A DNA stretch of 64,000 nt from Colletes latitarsis (Eukaryota; Arthropoda; Insecta; Hymenoptera; Colletidae): positions 18,618,001-18,682,000 of the forward strand of contig NW_027488369.1 of NCBI RefSeq assembly GCF_051014445.1. Direction: 5' to 3'. Position 1 is the first letter of the stretch; every line of letters starts with the position of its first letter. A model generated the notes under the pieces. That model worked only from the letters and a program-made list of their open reading frames with translations. It did not search any database and was not told the DNA's origin. Shown here piece after piece: positions 10,301-25,159 of this stretch. Made by a program: the position numbers and the translations under genes.

Positions 10301-13300
10301 GAAAGTTCGAGCCAAATGAGGGCAAATCCCAGACCTAACCGAGACATAACCGGCGTTATCCTCTAAAATATTAATCGCAACCAGGTTTAATTGACTGTTT
10401 CGGTGTGGTTCTGCATTACTACGGGATCCAAACCAGAAAAAACCCAGGATTTGGCCAACAACTATGAGAGAAACGCGAAAGTATGAGCCAGATGATTGCA
10501 AATACCAGAACTATCCCAGGCATAACCAGCGTTATCCTCTAAAATATTATTCGCAACCAGGTTTAATTGACTGTTTCGGTGTGGTACCACATTACTACGT
10601 GGTCCAAGCCAGAAAAAGGCCAGGATCTGGCCAACAAGGATGAGAAAAATGCGAATATATGATCCAGATGATTGCAAATACCAGAACTAACCCTGACATA
10701 ACCAGCGTTATCCTCTAAAATACGCATCGGAACATGCTTTTAATGACTGTTTCAGTGTGGTACCACATTACTACGTGATCCAAACCAGAAAAAGCCCAGG
10801 ATCGGGCCAACAAGAATGCGAAAAATGCGAAAGTACGAGCCAGATGAGGGAAAATCCCAGACCTAACCGAGACGTAACCGGCGTTATCCCCTAAAATATT
10901 AATCGCAACCAGGTATAATTGACTGTTTCGGTGTGGTACCGCATTGCTACGATGATCCAAACCAGAAAGAGGCCAGGATCTGGCCAACAAGTATGCGAAA
11001 AATGCGAAAGTATGAGCCAGATGATTGCAAATACTTGCACTAACCCAGACATAGTCGGCGTTATCCTCTAAAATATTAATCGCAACCGGGTTTAATTGAC
11101 TGTTTCCGTGTGGAACCACATTACTACGGGATCCAAACCAGAAAAAACCCAGGATCTGGCCAACAACTATGAGAAAAACGCGAAAGTATGAGCCAGATGA
11201 TTGCAAATACCAGAACTATCCCAGGCATAACCAGCGTTATCCTCTAAAATACGAATCGGAACATGCTTTTAATGACTGTCTCAGTGTGGTAACACATTAC
11301 AACGTGATCCAAACCAGAAACATCCCAGGATCGGGCCAACAAGAATGCGAAAAATGCGAAAGTACGAACCAGATGAGGGAAAATCCCAGGCCTAACCGAG
11401 ACGTAACCGGCGTTATCCCCTAAAATATTAATCACAACCAGGTTTATATGACTGTTTCAGTGTGGTAACACATTACTACGTGATCCAAACCAGAGAAAAC
11501 CCAGGATCTGGCCAACAGGTATGCGAAAAATGCGAAAGTATGAGCCAGATGATTGCAAATACTAGCACTAACCCAGACACAGTCGGCGTTATCCTCTAAA
11601 ATATTAATCGCAACCGGGTTTAATTGACTGTTTCCGTGTGGAACCACATTACTACGGGATCCAAACCAGAAGAAACCCAGGATCTGGCCAACAACAAGGA
11701 GAAAAACGCGAAAGTATGAGCCAGATGATTGCAAATACCAGAACTATCCCAGGCATAACCAGCGTTATCCTCTAAAATATTATTCGCAACCAGGTTTACT
11801 TGACTGTTTCGGTGTGGTACCACATTACTACGTGGTCCAAGCCAGAAAAAGGCCAGGATCTGGCCAACAAGAATGCGAAAAATGCGAAAGTACGCGCCAG
11901 ATGAGGGCAAATACCAGACCTAACCGAGACATTACCGGCATTATCCTCTAAAATATTAATCGCAACCAGATTTAATTGACTGTTTCGGTGTGGTACCGCA
12001 TTACTACGTGATCCAAACCAGAAAAAGGCCAGGATCTGGCCAACAAGTATGCGAAAAATGCGAAAGTACGAGCCAGATGATTGCAAATACTAGCACTAAC
12101 CCAGACATAACCGGCGTTATCCTCTAAAATATTAATCGCAACCGGGTTTAATTGACTGTTTCGTTGTGGAACCGCATTACTACGGGATCCAAACCAGAAA
12201 AAAACCCAGGATCTGGCCAACAACTATGAGAAAAAGCGAAAGTATGAGCCAGATGATTGCAAATACCGGAACTATCCCAGGCATAACCAGCGTTATCCAC
12301 TAAAATATTATTCGCAACCAGGTTTAATTGACTGTTTCGGGGTGGTACCACATTACTACGTGGTCCAAGCCAGGAAAAGGCCAGGATCTGGCCAACAAGA
12401 ATGCGAAAAATGCGAAAGTACGCGCCAGATGAGGGCAAATACCAGACCTAACCGAGACATTACCGGCATTATCCTCTAAAATATTAATCGCAACCAGATT
12501 TAATTGACTGTTTCGGTGTGGTACCGCATTACTACATTATCCAAACCAGAAAAAGGCCAGGATCTGGCCAACAAGTATGCGAAAAATCCGAAAGTACGAG
12601 CCAGATGTATGCAAATACCAGAACTATCCCAGACATAACCAGCGTTATCCTCTAAAATATTATTCGCAACCAGGTTTAATTGACTGTTTCAGTCTGCTGC
12701 CACTTTACTACGTGGTCCAAGCCAGAAGAAGGCCAGGATCTGGCCAACAAGAATGCGAAAAATGCGAAAGTACGCGCCAGATGAGGGTAAATATCAGACC
12801 TAACCGAGACATTACCGGCGTTATCCTCTAAAATATTAATCGCAACCAGGTTCAATTGACTGTTTCGGTGTGGGACCACATTACTACGGGATCCAAACCA
12901 GAAAAAACCCAGGATCTGTTCAACAACTATGAGAAAAACGCGAAAGTACGAGCCAGATGGGGGCAAATCCCAGACCTAACCGAGACATAACCAGCGTTAT
13001 CCTCTAAAATATTAATCGCAACCAGGTATAATTGACTGTTCCGGTGTGGCACCGCATTGCTACGATGATCCAAACCAGAAAGAGGCCAGGATCTGGCCAA
13101 CAAATATGCGAAAAATGCGAAAGTATGAGCCAGATGATTGCAAATACCAGAACTAACCCAGACATAACCGGCGTTATCCCCTAAAATATTAATCGCAACC
13201 AGGTTTAATTGACCGTTTCAGTGTGGTACCGCATTACTACGTGATCCAAACCAGAGAAAGGCCAGGATCTGGCCAACAAGGATGAGAAAAATGCAAATAT

Positions 13301-14414
13301 ATGATCCAGATGATTGCAAATACCAGAACTAACCCTGACATAACCAGCGTTATCCTCTAAAATACGCATCGGAACATGCTTTTAATGACTGTTTCAGTGT
13401 GGTACCACATTACTACGTGATCCAAGCCAGAAAAAGCCCAGGATCGGGCCAACAAGAATGCGAAAAATGCGAAGTTACGAGCCAGATGAGGGAAAATCCC
13501 AGACCTAACCGAAACGTAACCGGCGTTATCCCCCAAAATATTAATCGCAACCAGGTATAATTGACTGTTTCGGTGTGGTACCGCATTGCTACGATGATCC
13601 AAACCAGAAAGAGGCCAGGATCTGGCCAACAAGTATGCGAAAAATGCGAAAGTATGAGCCTGATCATTGCAAATACCAGAACTAACCCAGACATAACCAG
13701 CGTTATCCTCTAAAATATTAATCGCAACCAGGTTTAATTGACTGTTTCGGTGTGGTACTGCATTACTACGTGATCCAGACCAGAAAAAGGCCAGGATCTG
13801 GCCAACAAGTATGCGCAAAATGCGAAAGTACGAGCCAGATGAGGGCAAATCCCAGACCTAACCGAGACATAACCAGCGTTATCCTCTAAAATATTAATCG
13901 CAACCAGGTATAATTGACTGTTTCGGTGTGGTACCACATTGCTACGATGATCCAATCCAGAAAGAGGCTAGGATCTGGCTAACAAGTATGCGAAAAATGC
14001 GAAAGTACGAGCCAGATGAGGGCAAATCCCAGACCAAACCGAGACATAACCGGTGTTATCCTGTAAAATATTAAACGCAACCGGGTTTAATTGACTGTTT
14101 CCGTGTGGAACCACATTACTACGGGATCCAAACCAGAAAAAACCCAGGATCTGGCCAACAACTATCAGAAAAACACGAAAGTATGAGCCAGATGATTGCA
14201 AATACCAGAACTATCCCAGGCATAACCAGCGTTATCCTCTAAAATATTATTCGCAACCAGGTTTAATTGACTGTTTCGGTGTGGTACCACATTACTACGT
14301 GGTCCAAGCGAGAAAAAGGCCAGGATCTGGCCAACAAGGATGAGAAAAATGCGAATATTTGATCCAGATGATTGCAAATACCAGAACTAACCCTGACATA
14401 ACCAGCGTTATCCT
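9641..14414 (+). repeat. Array segment of mixed units with recurring three-unit modules
   Basis: About 27 units without one clean long period. The three-unit module beginning near an atacgcatcgg or atacgaatcgg junction appears at about 10,715 and 13,357, and the next copy starts at 14,415. The last two are spaced 1,058 bp apart. Units with the gatgatcc insertion (177 bp) become frequent from about 9,890 onward. No gene is supported here. Confidence 0.75.
10715..11206 (+). repeat. Three-unit module M (representative copy)
   Basis: The module joins a unit with a tcggaacatgcttttaatg junction and gatcgggcc, a following stretch with gagggaaaatccc and gagacgtaacc, then a tataattgactg unit with gctacgatgatcc. 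The same order recurs at about 13,357, 14,415, 21,108 and 27,977. Shorter or variant forms occur at about 43,005, 50,211 and 56,698. It therefore appears in several higher-order domains that otherwise differ. Confidence 0.75.
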
Positions 14415-17400
14415 CTAAAATACGCATCGGAACATGCTTTTAATGACTGTTTCAGTGTGGTACCACATTACTACGTGATCCAAACCAGAAAAATCCCAGG
14501 ATCGGGCCAACAAGAATGCGAAAAATGCGAAAGTACGAGCCAGATGAGGGAAAATCCCAGACCTAACCGAGACGTAACCGGCGTTATCCCCTAAAATATT
14601 AATCGCAACCAGGTATAATTGACTGTTTCGGTGTGGTACCGCATTGCTACGATGATCCAAACCAGAAAGAGGCCAGGATCTGGCCAACAAGTATGCGAAA
14701 AATGCGAAAGTATGAGCCAGATGATTGCAAATACCAGAACTAACCCAGACATAACCAGCGTTATCCTCTAAAATATTAATCGCAACCAGGTTTAATTGAC
14801 TGTTTCGGTGTGGTACTGCATTACTACGTGATCCAGACCAGAAAAAGGCCAGGATCTGGCCAACAAGTATGCGCAAAATGCGAAAGTACGAGCCAGATGA
14901 GGGCAAATCCCAGACCAAAGCGAGACATAAACGGCGTTATCCTCTAAAATATTAATCGCAACCAGGTTTAATTGACTGTTTCGGTGTGGCACTGCATTAC
15001 TACGTGATCCAGACTAGAAAAAGGCCAGGATCTGGCCAACAAGTATGCGAAAAATGCGAAAGTACGAGCCAGATGAGGGCAAATCCCAGACCAAACCGAG
15101 ACGTAACTGGCGTTATCCCCTAAAATATTAATCGCAACCAGGTATAATTGACTGTTTCGGTGTGGTACCGCATTGCTACGATGATCCAAACCAGAAAGAG
15201 GCCAGGATCTGGCCAACAAGTATGCGAAAAATGCGAAAGTATGAGCCAGATGATTGCAAATACCAGAACTATGCCTGACATAACCAGCGTTATCCTCTAA
15301 AATACGAATCGGAACATGCTTTTAATGACTGTTTCAGTGTGGTAACACATTACTACGAGGTCCAAACCAGAAAAATCCCAGGATCGGGCCAACAAGAATG
15401 CGAGAAACGCGAAAGTACGAGCCACATGAGGGAAAATCCCAGACCTAACCCAGACATAACGGCGTTATCCGCTAAAATATTAATCGCAACCAGGTGTAAT
15501 TGACTGTTTCGGTGTGGTACCGCATTGCTACGATGATCCAAACCAGAAAGAGGCCAGGATCTGGCCAACAAGTATGCGAAAAATGCGAAAGTATGAGCCA
15601 GATGTTTGCAAATCCCAGACCTAACCGAGACATAACCGGCGTTATCCTCTAAAATATTAATTGCAATCAGGTTTAATTAACTGTTTCAGTGTGGTACCAC
15701 ATTACTACGTGATCCAAATCAGAAAAAGCCCAGGATCTGCCCAACAAGTATGCGAAAAATGCGAAAGTACGAGCCAGATGAGGGCAAATCCCAGACCTAA
15801 CCGAGACATAACCGGCGTTATCCTCTAAAATATTAATCGCAACCAGGTTTATTTGACTGTTTCGGTGTGGTAACGCATTACTACGTGATCCAAACCAGAT
15901 AAAGCCCAGGATCTGGCCAACAAGTATCAGAAAAATGCGAAAGTTCGAGCCAGATGAGGGCAAATACCAGACCTAACCCAGACAAAACCGGCGTTATCCC
16001 ATAAAATATTAATCGCAACCAGGTTTAATTGACTGTTTCGGTGTGGTACCGCATTGCTACGATGTTCCAAACCAGAAAGAGGCCAGGATCTGGCTAACAA
16101 GTATGCGAAAAATGCGAAAGTACGAGCCAGATGAGGGCAAATCCCAGACCAAGCCGAGTCATAACCTGCGTTATCCTGTAAAATATTAATCGCAACCAGG
16201 TTTAATTGACTGTTTCGGTGTGGTACCGCATTACTACGTGATCCAAACCAGAAAAAGGCCAGGATCTGGCCAACAAGTATGAGAAATATGCGAAAGTTCG
16301 AGCCAGATGAGGGCAAATACCAGACCTAACCCAGACAAAATCGGCGAAATCCCCTAAAATATTAATCGCAACCAGGTATAATTGACTGTTTCGGTGTGGT
16401 ACCGCATTGCTACGATGATCCAAACCAGAAAGAGGCCAGGATCTGGCCAACAAGTATGCGAAAAATGCGAAAGTATGAGCCAGATGATTGCAAATACCAG
16501 AACTATGCCTGACATAACCAGCGTTATCCTCTAAAATACGAATCGGAACATGCTTTTAATGACTGTTTCAGTGTGGTAGGACATTACTACGAGATCCAAA
16601 CCAGAAAAATCCCAGGATCGGGCCAACAAGAATGCGAGAAACGCGAAAGTACGAGCCACATGAGGGAAAATCCCAGACCTAACCCAGACATAACCGGCGT
16701 TATGCGCTAAAATATTAATCGCAACCAGGTTTAATTGACTGTTTCGTTGTGGAACCACATTACTACGGGATCCAAACCAGAAAGAACCCAGGATCTGGCC
16801 AACAAGTATGCGAAAAATGCGAAAGAACGATCCAGATGAGGGCAAATCCCAGACCTATCCGAGACATAACCGGCGTTATCCTCTAAAATATTAATTGCAA
16901 TCAGGTTTAATTAACTGTTTCAGTGTGGTACCACATTACTACGTGATCCAAATCAGAAAAAGCCCAGGATCTGGCCAACAAGTATGCGAAAAATGCGAAA
17001 GAACGATCCAGATGAGGGCAAATCCCAGACCTATCCGAGACATAACCGGCGTTATCCTCTAAAATATTAATTGCAATCAGGTTTAATTAACTGTTTCAGT
17101 GTGGTACCACATTACTACGTGATCCAAATCAGAAAAAGCCCAGGATCTGGCCAACAAGTATGAGAAATATGCGAAAGTTCGAGCCAGATGAGGGCAAATA
17201 CCAGACCTAACCCAGACAAAATCGGCGTTATCCCCTAAAATATTAATCGCAACCAGGTTTAATTGACTGTTTCGGTGTGGTACTGCATTACTACGTGATC
17301 CAGACCAGAAAAAACCCAGGATCTGTTCAACAACTATGAGAAAAACGCGAAAGTACGAGCCAGATGGGGGCAAATCCCAGACCTAACCGAGACATAACCA

Positions 17401-18290
17401 GCGTTATCCCGTAAAATATTAATCGCAACCAGGTTTAATTGACTGTTTCGGTGTGGTACCGCATTACTACGTGATCCAAACCAGAGAAAGGCCAGGATCT
17501 GGCCAACAAGGATGAGAAAAATGCGAATATATGATCAAGATGATTGCAAATACCAGAACTAACCCAGACATAACCAGCGTTATCCTCTAAAATACGAATC
17601 GGAACATGCTTTTAATGACTGTTTCAGTGTGGTAACACATTACTACGTGATCCAAACCAGAAACATCCCAGGATCTGGTTGACAAGTATTCGAAAAATGC
17701 GATAGTATGAGCCTGAGGAGGGCAAATACCTGAGTTAACACAGACATAACCGCCGTTATCCTCTAAAATATTAATCGCAACCGGGTTTAATTGACTGTTT
17801 CCATGTGGAACCACATTACTACGGGATCCAAACCAGAAAAAACACAGGATCTGGCCAACAACTATGAGAAAAACGCGAAAGTATGAGCCAGATGATTGCA
17901 AATACCAGAACTATCCCAGGCATAACCAGCGTTATCCTCTAAAATATTATTCGCAACCAGGTTTAATTGACTGTTTCGGTGCGGTACCACATTACTACGT
18001 GGTCCAAGCCAGAATAAGGCCAGGATCTGGCCAACAAGTATGCGAAAAATGCGAAGGTCCGAGCCAGATGAGGGCAAATACCAGACCTAACCGAGACATA
18101 ACCGGCGTTATCCTCCAAAATATTAATCGCAACCCGGTTCAATTGACTGTTTCGGTGTGGAACCACATTACTACGGGATCCAAACCAGAAAAAACCCAGG
18201 ATCTGGCCAACAACTATGAGAAAAACGCGAAAGTATGAGCCAGATGATTGCAAATACCAGAACTAACCCGGACATAACAAGCGTTATCCT
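14415..18290 (+). repeat. Rearranged upstream partial copy (A0) of the ~7-kb HOR
   Basis: Pieces of this stretch align to the first full copy downstream at changing offsets: 6,693 bp at 14,415, 7,045 bp at 15,353, 6,515 bp at 16,531 and 6,517 bp at 17,587. The offset steps correspond to whole units (two, then three) plus single-base indels. Near 16,860-17,160 one unit is duplicated in this copy only. This is a diverged, exchanged relative of the long HOR rather than a clean copy. Confidence 0.75.
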
Positions 18291-21200
18291 CTAAAATACG
18301 AATCGGAACATGCTTTTAATGACTGTTTCAGTGTGGTAACACATTACTACGTGATCCAAACCAGAAGCATCCCAGGATCGGGCCAACAAGAATGCGAAAA
18401 ATGCGAAAGTACGAACCAGATGAGGGAAAATCCCAGACCTAACCGAGACGTATCCGGCGTTATCCCCTAAAATATTAATCGCAACCAGGTATAATTGACT
18501 GTTTCGGTGTAGAACCGCATTACTACGTGATCCAAACCAGTAAAAACCCAGGATCTGGCCAACAACTATGAGAAAAACGCGAAAGTATGAGCCAGATGAT
18601 TGCAAATACCAGAACTATACCAGACATAACCAGCGTTATCCTCTAAAATACTTATCGGAACCAGCTTCTATTGACTGTTTCAGTGTGGTACCACATTACT
18701 ACGTCATCCAAACCAGAAAAGGGCCAGGGTCTGGCCAACAAGTATGCGAAAAATGCGAAAGTCCGAGCCAGATGAGGGCAAATACCAGACCTAACCGAGA
18801 CATAACCGGCGTTATCCTCTAAAATATTAATCGCAACCCGGGTCAATTGATTGTTTCGGTGTTGTACCGCATTACTACGTGATCCAAACCAGAAAGAGGC
18901 CAGGATCTGGCCAACAAGAATGCGAAAAAAGCGAAAGTACGAGCCAGATGTGGGCAAATCCCAGACCTACCCGAGACATAACCAGCGTTATCCTCTGAAA
19001 TAGTAATCGCAACCAGGTTTAATTGACTGGTTCAGTGTGGTACCACATTACTACGTGATCCAAACCAGAAAAAGCCCAGGATCTGGCCAACAAGTATGCG
19101 AAAAACGTGAAAGTACGAGCCAGATGAGGACAAATCCCAGACCTACCCGAGACATAACCGGCGTTATCCTCCAAAATATTAATCTCAACCAGGTTTAATT
19201 GACTGTTTCGTTGTGGAACCACATTACTACGGGATCCAAACCAGACAAAACCCAGGATCTGGCCAACAAGTATGCGAAAAATGCGAAAGTATGAGCCAGA
19301 TGATTGCAAATACCAGAACTAACCCAGACATAACCGCCGTTATCCCCTAAAATATTAATCGCAACCAGGTTTAATTGACTGTTTCGGTGTGGTACCGCAT
19401 TACTACGTGATCCAAACCAGAGAAAGGCCAGGATCTGGCCAACAAGGATGAGAAAAATGCGAATATACGATCCAGATGATTGCAAATACCAGAACTAACC
19501 CTGACATAACCAGCGTTATCCTCTAAAATATTAATCGCAACCAGGTATAATTGACTGTTTCGGTGTGGTACCGCATTGCTACGATGATCCAAACCAGAAA
19601 AAGGCCATGATCTGGCCAACAAGTATGCGAGAAACGCGAATGTATGAGCCAGATGATTGCAAATACCAGAACTAACTCAGACATAACCAGCGTTATCCTC
19701 TAAAATACAGATCGGAAGCAGCTTCTATTGACTGTTTCAGTGTGGTACCACATTACTACGTGATCCAAACCAGAAAAAGCCCAGGATCTGGCCAACAAGT
19801 ATGCGAAAAACGCGAATGTATGAGCCAGATGATTGCAAATACCAGAACTAACTCAGACATAACCAGCGTTATCCTCTAAAATACAGATCGGAAGCAGCTT
19901 CTATTGACTGTTTCAGTGTGGTACCACATTACTACGTGATCGAAACCAGAAAAAGGCCTGGATCTGGCCAACAAGTATGCGAAAAACGTGAAAGTACGAC
20001 TCAGATGAGGACAAATCCCAGACCTACCCGAGACATAACCGGCCTTTATCCTCTAAAATATTAATCAAATCCAGTTTAATTGACTGTTTCGTTGTGGAAC
20101 CACATTACTACGGGATCCAAACCAGAGAAAACCCAGGATCTGGCCAACAGGTATGCGAAAAATGCGAAAGTATGAGCCAGATGATTGCAAATACCAGAAC
20201 CAACCCAGACATAACCAGCGTTATCCTCTAAAATATTAATCGCAACCAGGTTTAATTGACTGTTTCGGTGTGGTGCCGCATTGCTACGTGATCCAAACCA
20301 GAGAAAGGCCAGGATCTGGCCAACAAGGATGAGAAAAATGCGAAAGTACGAGCCAGATAAGGGCAAATCCCAGACCTAACCGAGACATAACCGGCGTTAT
20401 CCTCTAAAATATTAATCGCACCCAGATTTAATTGACTGTTTCGGTGTGGTAACGCATTACTACGAGATCCAAACCAGAAAAAGCCCAGGATCTGGCCAAC
20501 AACTATGAGAAAAACGCGAAAGTACGAGCCAGATGGGGGCAAATCCCAGACCCAACCGCGACATAACCAGCGTTATCCTCTAAAATATTAATCGCAACCA
20601 GGTTTAATTGACTGTTTCGGTGTGGTACCGCATTACTACGTGATCCAAACCAGAGAAAGGCCAGGATCTGGCCAACAAGGATGAGAAAAATGCGAATATA
20701 TGATCCAGACGATTGCAAATACCAGAACTAACCCTGACATAGCCAGCGTTATCCTCTAAAATACGCATCGGAACATGCTTTTAATGACTGTTTCCGTGTG
20801 GAACCACATTACTACGGGATCCAAACCAGAAAAAACCCAGGATCTGGCCAACAACTATGAGAAAAACGCGAAAGTATGAGCCAGATGATTGCAAATACCA
20901 GAACTATCCCAGGCATAACCAGCGTTATCCTCTAAAATATTATTCGCAACCAGGTTTAATTGACTGTTTCGGTGTGGTACCACATTACTACGTGGTCCAA
21001 GCCAGAAAAAGGCCAGGATCTGGCCAACAACGATGAGAAAAATGCGAATATTTGATCCAGATGATTGCAAATACCAGAACTAACCCTGACATAACCAGCG
21101 TTATCCTCTAAAATACGCATCGGAACATGCTTTTAATGACTGTTACAGTGTGGTACCACATTACTACGTGATCCAAACCAGAAAAAGCCCAGGATCGGGC

Positions 21201-24200
21201 CAACAAGAATGCGAAAAATGCGAAAGTACGAGCCAGATGAGGGAAAATCCCAGACCTAACCGAGACGTAACCGGCGTTATCCCCTAAAATATTAATCGCA
21301 ACCAGGTATAATTGACTGTTTCGGTGTGGTACCGCATTGCTACGATGATCCAAACCAGAAAGAGGCCAGGATCTGGCCAACAAGTATGCGAAAAATGCGA
21401 AAGTATGAGCCAGATGATTGCAAATACCAGAACTAACCCAGACATAACCAGCGTTATCCTCTAAAATATTAATCGCAACCAGGTTTAATTGACTGTTTCG
21501 GTGTGGTACTGCATTACTACGTGATCCAGACCAGAAAAAGGTCAGGATCTGGCCAACAAGTATGCGCAAAATGCGAAAGTACGAGCCAGATGAGGGCAAA
21601 TCCCAGACCTAACCGAGACATAACCGGCGTTATCCCCTAAAATATTAATCGCAACCAGGTTTAATTGACTGTTTCGGTGTGGTACTGCATTACTACGTGA
21701 TCCAGACCAGAAAAAGGCCAGGATCTGGCCAACAAGTATGCGCAAAATGCGAAAGTACGAGCCAGATGAGGGCAAATCCCAGACCTAACCGAGACATAAC
21801 CGGTGTTATCCTGTAAAATATTAATCGCAACCAGGTTTGATTGACTGTTTCGGTGTGGAACCACATTACTACGGGATCCAAACCAGAAAAAACTCAGGAT
21901 CTGGCCGACAAGTATGCGCAAAATGCGAATGTACGTGCCAGATGAGGGCAAATCCCAGACCTAACCGAGACATAACCGGCGCTATCCTCTAAAATATTAA
22001 TCGCAACCAGGTATAATTGACTGTTTCGGTGTGGTACCGCATTGCTACGATGATCCAATCCAGAAAGAGGCCAGGATCTGGCCAACAAGTATGCGAAAAA
22101 TGCGAAAGTATGAGCCAGATGATTGCAAATCCCAGACCTAACCGAGACATAACCGGCGTTATCCCCTAAAATATTAATCGCAACCAGGTTTAATTGACTG
22201 TTTCGGTGTGGTACTGCATTACTACGTGATCCAGACCAGAAAAAGGCCAGGATCTGGCCAACAAGGATGAGAAAAATGCGAATATTTGATCCAGATGATT
22301 GCAAATACCAGAACTAACCCTGACATAACCAGCGTTATCCTCTAAAATACGAATCGGAACATGCTTTTAATGACTGTTTCAGTGTGGTAACACATTACTA
22401 CGAGGTCCAAACCAGAAAAATCCCAGGATCGGGCCAACAAGAATGCGAGAAACGCGAAAGTACGAGCCACATGTGGGAAAATCCCAGACCTAACCCAGAC
22501 ATAACGGCGTTATCCGCTAAAATATTAATCGCAACCAGGTGTAATTGACTGTTTCGGTGTGGTACCGCATTGCTACGATGATCCAAACCAGAAAGAGGCC
22601 AGGATCTGGGCAACAAGTATGCGAAAAATGCGAAAGTATGAGCCAGATGATTGCAAATCCCAGACCTAACCGAGACATAACCGGCGTTATCCCCTAAAAT
22701 ATTAATCGCAACCAGGTTTAATTGACTGTTTGGATGTGGTACTGCATTACTACGTGATCCAGACCAGAAAAAGGCCAGGATCTGGCCAACAAGTATGCGA
22801 AAAATGCGAAAGTACGAGCCAGATGAGGGCAAATCCAAGACCAAACCGAGACATAACCGGTGTTATCCTGTAAAATATTAATCGCAACCAGGTTTAATTG
22901 ACTGTTTCGGTGTGGAACCACATTACTACGGGATCCAAACCAGAAAAAACTCAGGATCTGGCCGACAAGTACTCGAAAAATGCGAAAGTATGAGCCAGAT
23001 GATTGCAAATACCAGAACTATGCCTGACATAACCAGCGTTATCCTCTAAAATACGAATCGGAACATGCTTTTAATGACTGTTTCAGTGTGGTAGCACATT
23101 ACTACGAGATCCAAACCAGAAAAATCCCAGGATCGGGCCAACAAGAATGCGAGAAACGCGAAAGTACGAGCCACATGAGGGAAAATCCCAGACCTAACCC
23201 AGACATAACCGGCGTTATCCGCTAAAATATTAATCGCAACCAGGTTTAATTGACTGTTTCGTTGTGGAACCACATTACTACGGGATCCAAACCAGAAAGA
23301 ACCCAGGATCTGGCCAACAAGTATGCGAAAAATGCGAAAGAACGATCCAGATGAGGGCAAATCCCAGACCTTTCCGAGACATAACCGGCGTTATCCTCTA
23401 AAATATTAAATGCAATCAGGTTTAATTAACTGTTTCAGTGTGGTACCACATTACTACGTGATCCAAATCAGAAAAAGCCCAGGAACTGGCCAACAAGTAT
23501 GCGAAAAATGTGAAAGTACGAGCCAGATGAGGGCAAATCCCAGACCTAACCCAGACAAAACCGGCGTTATCCCATAAAGTATTAATCGCAACCAGGTTTA
23601 ATTGACTGTTTCGGTGTGGTACCGCATTGCTACGATGTTCCAAACCAGAAAGAGGCCAGGATCTGGCTAACAAGTATGCGAAAAATGCGAAAGTACGAGC
23701 CAGATGAGGGCAAATCCCAGACCTAACCCAGACAAAATCGGCGTTATCCCCTAAAATATTAATCGCAACCAGGTATAATTGACTGTTTCGGTGTGGTACC
23801 GCATTGCTACGATGATCCAAACCAGAATGAGGCCAGGATCTGGCCAACAAGTATGCGAATAATGCGAAAGTATGAGCCAGATGATTGCAAATACCAGAAC
23901 TAACCCAGACATAACCGGCGTTATCCCCTAAAATATTAATCGCAACCAGGTTTAATTGACTGTTTCGGTGTGGTACCGCATTACTACGTGATCCAAACCA
24001 GAGAAAGGCCAGGATCTGGCCAACAAGGATGAGAAAAATGCGAATATATGATCAAGATGATTGCAAATACCAGAACTAACCCAGACATAACCAGCGTTAT
24101 CCTCTAAAATACGAATCGGAACATGCTTTTAATGACTGTTTCAGTGTGGTAACACATTACTACGTGATCCAAACCAGAAACATCCCAGGATCTGGCCGAC

Positions 24201-25159
24201 AAGTATTCGAAAAATGCGATAGTATGAGCCTGAGGAGGGCAAATACCTGAGTTAACACAGACATAACCGCCGTTATCCTCTAAAATATTAATCGCAACCG
24301 GGTTTAATTGACTGTTTCCATGTGGAACCACATTACTACGGGATCCAATCCAGAAAAAACACAGGATCTGGCCAACAACTATGAGAAAAACGCGAAAGTA
24401 TGAGCCAGATGATTGCAAATACCAGAACTATCCCAGGCATAACCAGCGTTATCCTCTAAAATATTATTCGCAACCAGGTTTAATTGACTGTTTCGGTGCG
24501 GTACCACATTACTACGTGGTCCAAGCCAGAATAAGGCCAGGATCTGGCCTACAAGAATGCGAAAAATGCGAAAGTACGAGCCAGATGAGGGCAAATACCA
24601 GACCTAACCCAGTCATAACCGGCGTTATCCGCTAAAATATTAATCGCAACCAGGTTTAATTGACTGTTTCGTTGTGGAACCGCATTTCTACGGGATCCAA
24701 ACCAGAAAAAAGCCCAGGATCTGGCCAACAACTATGAGAAAAAGCGAAAGTATGAGCCAGATGATTGCAAATACCAGAACTATCCCAGACATAACCAGCG
24801 TTATCCTCTAAAATATTATTCGCAGCCAGGTTTAATTGACTGTTTCAGTCTGGTGCCACTTTACTACGTGGTCCAAGCCAGAATAAGGCCAGGATCTGGC
24901 CAACAAGTATGCGAAAAATGCGAAGGTCCGAGCCAGATGAGGGCAAATACCAGACCTAACCGAGACATAACCGGCGTTATCCTCCAAAATATTAATCGCA
25001 ACCCGGTTCAATTGACTGTTTCGGTGTGGAACCACATTACTACGGGATCCAAACCAGAAAAAACCCAGGATCTGGCCAACAACTATGAGAAAAACGCGAA
25101 AGTATGAGCCAGATGATTGCAAATACCAGAACTAACCCGGACATAACAAGCGTTATCCT
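18291..25159 (+). repeat. ~7-kb HOR copy A1 (6,869 bp, 39 units)
   Basis: Beginning at the tcggaacatgctttt junction near 18,291, this block matches the next copy at an offset of 6,869 bp up to about 21,600 and at 7,045 bp afterwards. In stretches compared by eye, differences are a few single bases, for example aatcccagacc here versus aatcccggacc in A2 and gtttaatt versus gttcaatt. The 176-bp step in offset is one unit missing relative to A2 in the run near 21,485-21,836. Phase is chosen for convenience because the copies are tandem. Confidence 0.9.

Noticed and set aside
17864..18238. Plus-strand ATG-initiated open frame of 124 codons
   Set aside because: It is built from two satellite units read in two frames. 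The same start appears in many units with shorter results. There is no domain, no conserved length and no gene context.
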